From Flavobacteriales bacterium (GTDB lineage: Bacteria > Bacteroidota > Bacteroidia > Flavobacteriales > UBA7430), in the NCBI GenBank assembly GCA_024959975.1, contig JANXFM010000041.1, positions 1-5,263 of the forward strand: a DNA stretch of 5,263 nt. Direction: 5' to 3'. Each line of letters begins with the position of its first letter. The stretch's first letter is position 1. This document shows, piece by piece, positions 1-5,263 of this stretch. The notes beneath the pieces were generated by a model. That model was not told where the DNA came from. It saw only the letters and a list, made by a program, of their open reading frames with translations, and did no database searches. Made by a program: the position numbers and the translations under genes.

Positions 1-1262
1 TCAGCTTCCAAAGGAATGTTAGCCATCAAATCTTTAGGCCCGTTTTCAGTAACGAGAATATCATTTTCTAAACGGATGCCCAGATTTTCTTCCGGGATGT
101 AAATTCCAGGCTCGCAAGTAAACACCATCCCCGCTTCGATAGGTTTTGTCCACGAACCAACGTCGTGTACATCCAAACCTAAATAGTGGGAAGTTCCGTG
201 CATAAAGTATTTTTTGTAAGCAGGCCAATCCGGACTTTGCTCATCAACATCTTCCTGAGTGATTAAACCTAAACCAAGCAATTCCTTTTCCATCAACTTC
301 CCTACTTCTGCGTGGTATTCGTGAAGAAACGTTCCCGGAACGAGCATTTTTGTTGCCGCTTTCATAACTCTTAATACCGCATTGTACACCTCTTTTTGGC
401 GTTTGGTAAATTCCCCACTTACAGGAACACAACGCGTCATGTCGGAAGCATAATTGGCATACTCAGCAGCAAAATCCATTAAAATAACATCTCCGTATTT
501 ACATTCGCGATTATTATCGATGTAATGTAAAACACAGGCACTTTCTCCCGAAGCAATAATCGGAGTGTAAGCAAAACCACGAGATCTGTTTCTGATAAAT
601 TCGTGAATGATATCCGCTTCAATTTCGTATTCCATCACCCCCGGCTTAATCGTTTTAAGGATCTTACGAAAAGATGATTCTGTCAGATCACAAGCCTTCT
701 GAATAAGGGCTACCTCTACCTCATCCTTAATAGCACGAATTTTATGCATGATCGGCGCACTACGCTCATATCCGTATGTGGGGTAAGTTTCACGGATCCA
801 TTTTCCAAAACGGGCATCGCGGGTTTCTACTTCGATTGTAGCTCTTAAATGTTCATTGCTGTTTAGGTAAACGTGTTTCACTTCGTTCATTAAAGTCTGT
901 AAAATTGTTTCGAGCTGACTGATCCAGTAAACGGTTTTAATCCCCGAAGTTTCAAAAGCTTTTTCTTTGGTGAGCTTTGCCCCTTCCCAAACGGCAATAT
1001 GTTCGTTGGTTTCTTTTAAGAATAAAATTTCACGATGTTTTGCCTGGAAAGAATCGGGAAAAATAACCAGAATGGACGCTTCCTGATCTACACCTGAAAG
1101 GTGAAACAGATCATTGTTTTGACGAAATTCCATAGTTCCATCTCCATTGGTAGGCATGATATCATTGGAATTAAATAGCGCCAAAGAATTCGACTTCAAT
1201 TCTTTACAGAATCGTTCTCTATTTCTAATAAAAAGTGTTTTGTCGATCTGTTCGTATTTCAT
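1..1262 (-). CDS. pepP: Xaa-Pro aminopeptidase (aminopeptidase P, M24 family), C-terminus cut by window edge
   Basis: This is a cytosolic metallopeptidase of the M24 'pita-bread' family that removes an N-terminal residue preceding proline. The reading frame gives 420 residues from ATG at 1262-1260 and is still open at position 1, so only a short tail should be missing (E. coli PepP is about 440 residues). Residues 1 to about 165 fit the aminopeptidase P N-terminal domain; about 180 onward is the catalytic domain. The five metal ligands are visible: D263 (MDFAAEY), D274 (SDMTRC), H359 (HGTSHYLG), E384 (CEPGIYIP) and E399 (GIRLEND). The accessory histidines H246, H355 and H366 (DVHD) are also present, so the enzyme should be active. 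No other in-frame start is plausible upstream; AGGA lies too close to the ATG to act as a normal Shine-Dalgarno. The gene is divergent from sdhC and I infer no functional link. Confidence is high for the family; the exact peptide preference is unknown. Confidence 0.95.
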   Translation of the reverse strand, partial: MKYEQIDKTLFIRNRERFCKELKSNSLALFNSNDIMPTNGDGTMEFRQNNDLFHLSGVDQEASILVIFPDSFQAKHREILFLKETNEHIAVWEGAKLTKEKAFETSGIKTVYWISQLETILQTLMNEVKHVYLNSNEHLRATIEVETRDARFGKWIRETYPTYGYERSAPIMHKIRAIKDEVEVALIQKACDLTESSFRKILKTIKPGVMEYEIEADIIHEFIRNRSRGFAYTPIIASGESACVLHYIDNNRECKYGDVILMDFAAEYANYASDMTRCVPVSGEFTKRQKEVYNAVLRVMKAATKMLVPGTFLHEYHAEVGKLMEKELLGLGLITQEDVDEQSPDWPAYKKYFMHGTSHYLGLDVHDVGSWTKPIEAGMVFTCEPGIYIPEENLGIRLENDILVTENGPKDLMANIPLEA

Positions 1263-1297
1263 TCCTATTTTTTTAAGTACATATCTTTTAATAAATG

Positions 1298-1305
1298 CAA
1301 ATGTA
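1298..1305 (-). promoter_or_regulatory. Candidate -7 element of the aminopeptidase promoter
   Basis: Read on the minus strand this is TACATTTG, an exact match to the Bacteroidota -7 consensus TAnnTTTG. It lies 36-43 bases upstream of the peptidase ATG, implying a leader of about 30 nt. No TTG is found at the expected -33 distance, where the minus strand reads TTT in a T-rich run. The match may therefore be a weak promoter or chance in AT-rich DNA. Confidence 0.45.
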
Positions 1306-1329
1306 GTTAAAAATTGAAAGTTAAAAATT
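1305..1329. repeat. Pair of 11-bp direct repeats in the divergent promoter region
   Basis: AGTTAAAAATT occurs exactly at 1305-1315 and again at 1319-1329, a 14-bp repeat period. The pair lies between the candidate peptidase -7 element and the sdhC -33 element, where a shared regulator could bind. The sequence is simple and AT-rich, so slippage or chance is a fair alternative. Confidence 0.5.
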
Positions 1330-1343
1330 AATTAACCTTATGG

Positions 1344-1374
1344 TTGTGTACTAACACTATGTGTAGTAAATTTG
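1344..1374 (+). promoter_or_regulatory. sdhCAB promoter, Bacteroidota type
   Basis: TTG at 1344-1346 is followed after exactly 20 bp by TAAATTTG at 1367-1374. This matches the Bacteroidota housekeeping promoter (-33 TTG, -7 TAnnTTTG, spacer about 19-21 bp). Transcription should begin around 1379-1382, giving a leader of about 43 nt before the sdhC ATG at 1424. The spacer holds TGTGTACTA at 1345-1353 and TGTGTAGTA at 1360-1368, a near-perfect direct repeat 15 bp apart. AACC-TTAT-GGTT at 1334-1345 is an inverted repeat overlapping the -33 element. Either could be an operator, but no known regulator is recognised. Confidence 0.75.
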
Positions 1375-1423
1375 CATGTTCAAAAATAAATTTTTTAAAA
1401 AACCCCGGAAAAAGAAAATCATC

Positions 1424-2098
1424 ATGAGCAACAGCGCTGGATTGTTTTCATCGTCACTGGGAAGGAAATATCTGATGGCCATCACAGGCTTGTTCCTTTG
1501 CAGTTTTCTTTTGATACATCTTATCGGAAATGTGAGCCTTTTCACAGATCCTGTTCAATTTAACGAGTACACTCGTTTTATGTCGTCAAACCCACTTATC
1601 CGTATCATGGAAATTGTATTGGTCGTGGGATTCTTAGCACACATCATCGATGCAATCATGTTGACAAAAGCAAACAAGGCTGCTCAACCCGTTAAATATG
1701 CGATGGACAAAAAGAAAAGCACCTGGTATTCTAGAAATATGGGGCTTACAGGTACAATTATTTTAGCCTTTCTGATTCTTCATCTACAATCATTTTGGTA
1801 CGGTTACAAATTTGGAGATGTTGCCATGACTTTAGACAGTAGTGGCGCAGCTATTAAAGATATGTACACCATGGTATTGGCTGCCTTTAGTCAATCGTGG
1901 TATTCTGCAATTTATGTGGTGGCGATGGTCCTTTTAGGAACACACTTAAACCACGGATTCCAGTCGGCGTTCCAATCAATGGGACTGCGTCACAAAAAAT
2001 ACACCCCTGCCATTAAAAAAGTAGGAACTGCATTTGCTGTGATCATGACTTTAGGATTTATCTCTTTCCCAATCTATTTCTACATTACTCAACTTTAA
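1424..2098 (+). CDS. sdhC: Succinate dehydrogenase di-haem cytochrome b subunit (membrane anchor)
   Basis: SdhC anchors complex II in the inner membrane, binds two b haems and exchanges electrons with quinone, presumably menaquinone in this group. The 224-residue protein has five hydrophobic segments at about 16-36, 58-80, 106-126, 158-179 and 200-222. This is the single-anchor, five-helix architecture of Bacillus SdhC and Wolinella FrdC, not the E. coli SdhC plus SdhD pair. Candidate axial haem ligands are H32 (IHLIGN), H73 (AHIID), H120 (ILHLQ) and H174 (THLNHG), one on each of helices I-IV. By analogy with Wolinella, H73/H174 would hold the proximal haem and H32/H120 the distal one. The frame opens at an ATG at 1376, but that codon sits immediately after the -7 element, before the predicted transcription start. 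It would also add a 16-residue, strongly basic extension. ATG 1424, giving MSNSAGLFSSSLGRKYLMAITG, is therefore chosen. It is first in sdhCAB. Confidence 0.93.
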   Translation: MSNSAGLFSSSLGRKYLMAITGLFLCSFLLIHLIGNVSLFTDPVQFNEYTRFMSSNPLIRIMEIVLVVGFLAHIIDAIMLTKANKAAQPVKYAMDKKKSTWYSRNMGLTGTIILAFLILHLQSFWYGYKFGDVAMTLDSSGAAIKDMYTMVLAAFSQSWYSAIYVVAMVLLGTHLNHGFQSAFQSMGLRHKKYTPAIKKVGTAFAVIMTLGFISFPIYFYITQL

Positions 2099-2102
2099 GA
2101 CT

Positions 2103-4042
<1,940 letters not shown>

Positions 4043-4043
<1 letters not shown>

Positions 4044-4804
4044 TGGCCGGGATGAATCTTACACTTAAAGTTTGGCGTCAGAATGGCGCAGAAGACAAAG
4101 GACGTATTGTAGAATACAAAATGTCTGATATTTCGCCGGACATGTCTTTCTTAGAAATGATAGACGTATTGAACGAGGAACTTATTCAGAAAGGAGACGA
4201 TCCGATAGCTTTCGACCACGATTGTCGTGAAGGAATTTGTGGTTCCTGTTCTATGTACATCAACGGAGAGCCTCATGGTCCTGAAGACCTGATCACAACC
4301 TGTCAGTTACACATGCGTTCATTTAAAGATGGCGATACCATTTACATTGAGCCATGGAGAGCTGCTGCTTTCCCTGTAATTAAAGATCTGGTGGTTGACC
4401 GTACGGCTTTCGATGCTATTATTCAGGTAGGTGGTTACGTTTCTGTAAACACTTCTGGGAATACGCAAGATGCCAATGCACTTCCGATACCTAAAGCAGA
4501 TGCAGATGCAGCATTCGATGCAGCAACATGTATTGGTTGTGGTGCTTGTGTGGCAACCTGTAAAAATTCTTCTGCCATGTTGTTTACATCAGCTAAGATT
4601 TCTCATCTGGCACTTTTACCACAAGGTAAAGTAGAAGCGCAAGAGCGTGCTTTAAACATGGTAGAAAAGATGGATGAACTTGGCTTTGGTAACTGTACCA
4701 ATACGGGTGACTGTGAGGTACAATGTCCGAAAGGAATTTCTTTAGATAATATTGCACTGATGAACCGAGAGTTCTTAGGAGCTTCATTAAAGTCTGAAAA
4801 GTAA
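4043..4804 (+). CDS. sdhB: Succinate dehydrogenase / fumarate reductase iron-sulfur subunit
   Basis: SdhB carries electrons from the SdhA flavin to the SdhC haems and quinone through three clusters. It has 253 residues. The N-terminal ferredoxin domain (about 1-115) has CREGICGSC with C61, C66 and C69, plus C87, for the [2Fe-2S] cluster. The C-terminal domain has C163-IGC166-GAC169-VATC173, then C218 and C224, and C228 before proline. By homology with E. coli SdhB, C163/C166/C169/C228 hold [4Fe-4S] and C173/C218/C224 hold [3Fe-4S]. The gap between C69 and C87 is longer than in E. coli (C63 to C75), which fits the single-anchor enzyme type. The ATG overlaps the sdhA stop as TAATG, suggesting translational coupling. 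A second ATG three codons later (4052) would give MNLTLKVWRQ and cannot be excluded. A 21-nt stretch covering its last codons and most of the stop is repeated at 4892-4912. Confidence 0.97.
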
Positions 4805-4820
4805 ATCTACTTTTAAACAT

Positions 4821-4860
4821 AAAAAACGCCTCAAGTGAAAGCTTGGGGCGTTTTGTTTTT
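4821..4860 (+). terminator. Rho-independent terminator of sdhCAB
   Basis: A 13-bp stem pairs 4823-4835 (AAAACGCCTCAAG) with 4842-4854 (CTTGGGGCGTTTT) across a 6-nt loop, TGAAAG, and is followed by G and five T. It begins 18 bp after the sdhB stop. The one imperfect pair is U4831 with G4846, a wobble in plus-strand RNA but an A-C mismatch in minus-strand RNA. The hairpin is therefore best suited to ending the sdh transcript. The minus strand also has a T run after the stem, so it could stop read-through from the convergent co-chaperone gene. Confidence 0.92.
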
Positions 4861-4868
4861 AACACATT

Positions 4869-4880
4869 CCCATTGATGGG
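4869..4880. repeat. Short inverted repeat CCCAT-TG-ATGGG
   Basis: Two perfect 5-bp arms flank a 2-base centre, just downstream of the sdh terminator and upstream of the second 21-nt repeat copy. It is too short to assign a function and may be incidental. Confidence 0.4.
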
Positions 4881-4927
4881 TATCGAAGGTGTTCATTAAA
4901 GTCTGAAAAGTAGTTCCTTTTCCTTTC

Positions 4928-4959
4928 CCTTAACCTAGGGTTTAAACCCTAGGTTAAGG
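4928..4959. repeat. 32-bp perfect palindrome in the convergent intergenic region
   Basis: The sequence is its own reverse complement over 32 bp. Each half contains CCTTAACCTAGGGTTT or its complement, and the centre is GTTTAAAC. Allowing one C-A mismatch (4927/4960) and two G-T pairs, the symmetry extends to 4919-4968. There is no T tract directly after it on either strand, so it does not look like a standard intrinsic terminator. It could be a dispersed intergenic palindrome (REP-like), a cruciform-forming site, a transcript-end stabiliser, or a binding site for a dimeric protein. Only the symmetry is certain. Confidence 0.9.
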
Positions 4960-4996
4960 AAGAGGAAGCCATATTTTATTTTCCGATCTAACCATT

Positions 4997-5031
4997 ATTA
5001 ATTAATCATCATTAATTAGTCATTAATTGAT
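4997..5031. repeat. AT-rich ATTAATT repeat patch at the 3' end of the co-chaperone gene
   Basis: ATTAATT occurs at 4997-5003, 5011-5017 and 5022-5028. The last two belong to an imperfect 11-bp tandem, CATTAATTAGT then CATTAATTGAT. The right end overlaps the last codons and stop of the minus-strand gene. It is low-complexity sequence with no assignable role. Confidence 0.5.
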
Positions 5032-5263
5032 TCCTCGTTCATTCTTGATGGCTTCATAAGCCTCCTGAACTTTTAAAAACTTCTCTTGACCCATTTTCTG
5101 CTGGGCTTCACTTAGGTCGCTCAACTTATCCGGGTGATACTTCATTGCCATTTTACGGTAAGCTTTTTTCACCTCAGCATCACTAGCCTTTGGATCAAGT
5201 TCTAAAATTTTGTAATTCTGTTTCGGCTCCTTGTAGAACATCGCTTTAATAGAAGACAGGTCA
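5023..5263 (-). CDS. C-terminal J domain of a DjlA-like (TerB-DnaJ) co-chaperone, N-terminus outside window
   Basis: The minus-strand frame is open from the window edge to TAA at 5025-5023, about 79 residues (DLSSIKAMFYKEPKQNYKIL and onward). It is a J domain: helix I around YKILELDP, helix II AEVKKAYRKMAMKY, the HPD signature at 5136-5128 (HPDKL), then helix III EKFLKVQEAYEAIKNERG. J domains stimulate the ATPase of DnaK/Hsp70. An ATG exists at 5241-5239, but the frame continues upstream with coding-like residues. A J domain at the very C-terminus ending AYEAIKNERG closely resembles the end of E. coli DjlA (AYELIKQQKG). I therefore infer a longer protein with an N-terminal TerB-like region beyond the window. 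The alternative is a stand-alone small J protein starting at 5241. It is convergent with sdhCAB. Confidence 0.85.
   Translation of the reverse strand, partial: DLSSIKAMFYKEPKQNYKILELDPKASDAEVKKAYRKMAMKYHPDKLSDLSEAQQKMGQEKFLKVQEAYEAIKNERGIN

Larger units (their letters stand above)
4783..4912. repeat. 21-nt exact direct repeat flanking the sdh terminator
   Basis: Positions 4783-4803, the last codons of sdhB and the first two bases of its stop, are repeated exactly at 4892-4912. The shared core begins TTCATTAAAGTCTG and ends GAAAAGTA at the right edge. The copies are 109 bp apart and bracket the terminator hairpin. In the matching frame the second copy also reads SLKSEK-stop, with TAG instead of TAA. 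Similarity does not clearly extend on either side, apart from a weak CAYTGATG match 21-28 bases upstream of each. A chance 21-nt match in a window this size is very unlikely. The origin could be a local duplication remnant, insertion of the intervening 88 bp, or an assembly join. Confidence 0.85.

Noticed and set aside
244..432. 62-codon minus-strand open frame inside the aminopeptidase region
   Set aside because: It is out of frame with the metal-ligand-bearing peptidase reading, which is clearly the real gene.
1376..1423. 16-codon N-terminal extension of SdhC
   Set aside because: It starts right after the -7 element, and the downstream ATG gives the expected family N-terminus.
4593..4865. 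90-codon minus-strand open frame across the end of sdhB and the terminator
   Set aside because: It lies antisense to the conserved cysteine-rich end of sdhB, runs through the terminator hairpin and has no recognisable protein features.
4783..4912. 21-nt repeat pair as ends of an insertion sequence
   Set aside because: Only 88 bp lie between the copies, with no transposase and no terminal inverted repeats; a target duplication of 21 bp would be unusually long.
4997..5031. ATTAATT repeats as a CRISPR array or origin-like iterons
   Set aside because: The units are only 7-11 bp, unevenly spaced and low in complexity, with no spacers and no cas or replication gene nearby.

Overview
This window looks like an ordinary chromosomal segment from a Bacteroidota bacterium, most likely in or near the Flavobacteriales. 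Four things support this. The proteins read as Bacteroidota-type. The AT-rich intergenic DNA contains a good match to the Bacteroidota sigma promoter (TTG, about 20 bp, TAnnTTTG). Starts lack strong Shine-Dalgarno sequences. The succinate dehydrogenase is the three-subunit, di-haem type found in menaquinone users. This placement is by eye, without a database search.

Layout: (1) positions 1-1262, minus strand: a Xaa-Pro aminopeptidase (aminopeptidase P family), complete at its N-terminus and missing only its last residues at the window edge. (2) 1263-1423: a 161-bp divergent intergenic region with a clear promoter for sdhC, a weaker one for the peptidase, and short repeats that could be operators. 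(3) 1424-4804, plus strand: a compact sdhCAB operon, with 4 bp between sdhC and sdhA and a 1-base overlap between sdhA and sdhB. It encodes the membrane di-haem cytochrome b, the FAD subunit and the iron-sulfur subunit of succinate:quinone oxidoreductase (complex II). (4) 4805-5022: a convergent intergenic region with a strong intrinsic terminator, a duplicate of the last bases of sdhB, a 32-bp perfect palindrome and an AT-rich repeat patch. (5) 5023-5263, minus strand: the C-terminal J domain of a DjlA-like co-chaperone that continues beyond the window.

The three Sdh proteins form one complex. SdhA oxidises succinate to fumarate in the TCA cycle (or the reverse, as a fumarate reductase), electrons pass through three Fe-S clusters in SdhB, and SdhC anchors the complex and exchanges electrons with quinone. 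The flanking peptidase and co-chaperone genes have no evident functional link to it.

I see no mobile element, CRISPR array, tRNA, rRNA or defence system. The points most worth checking are non-coding: the exact duplication of the sdhB 3' end on the far side of its terminator, the 32-bp palindrome, and the promoter evidence that decides the sdhC start.
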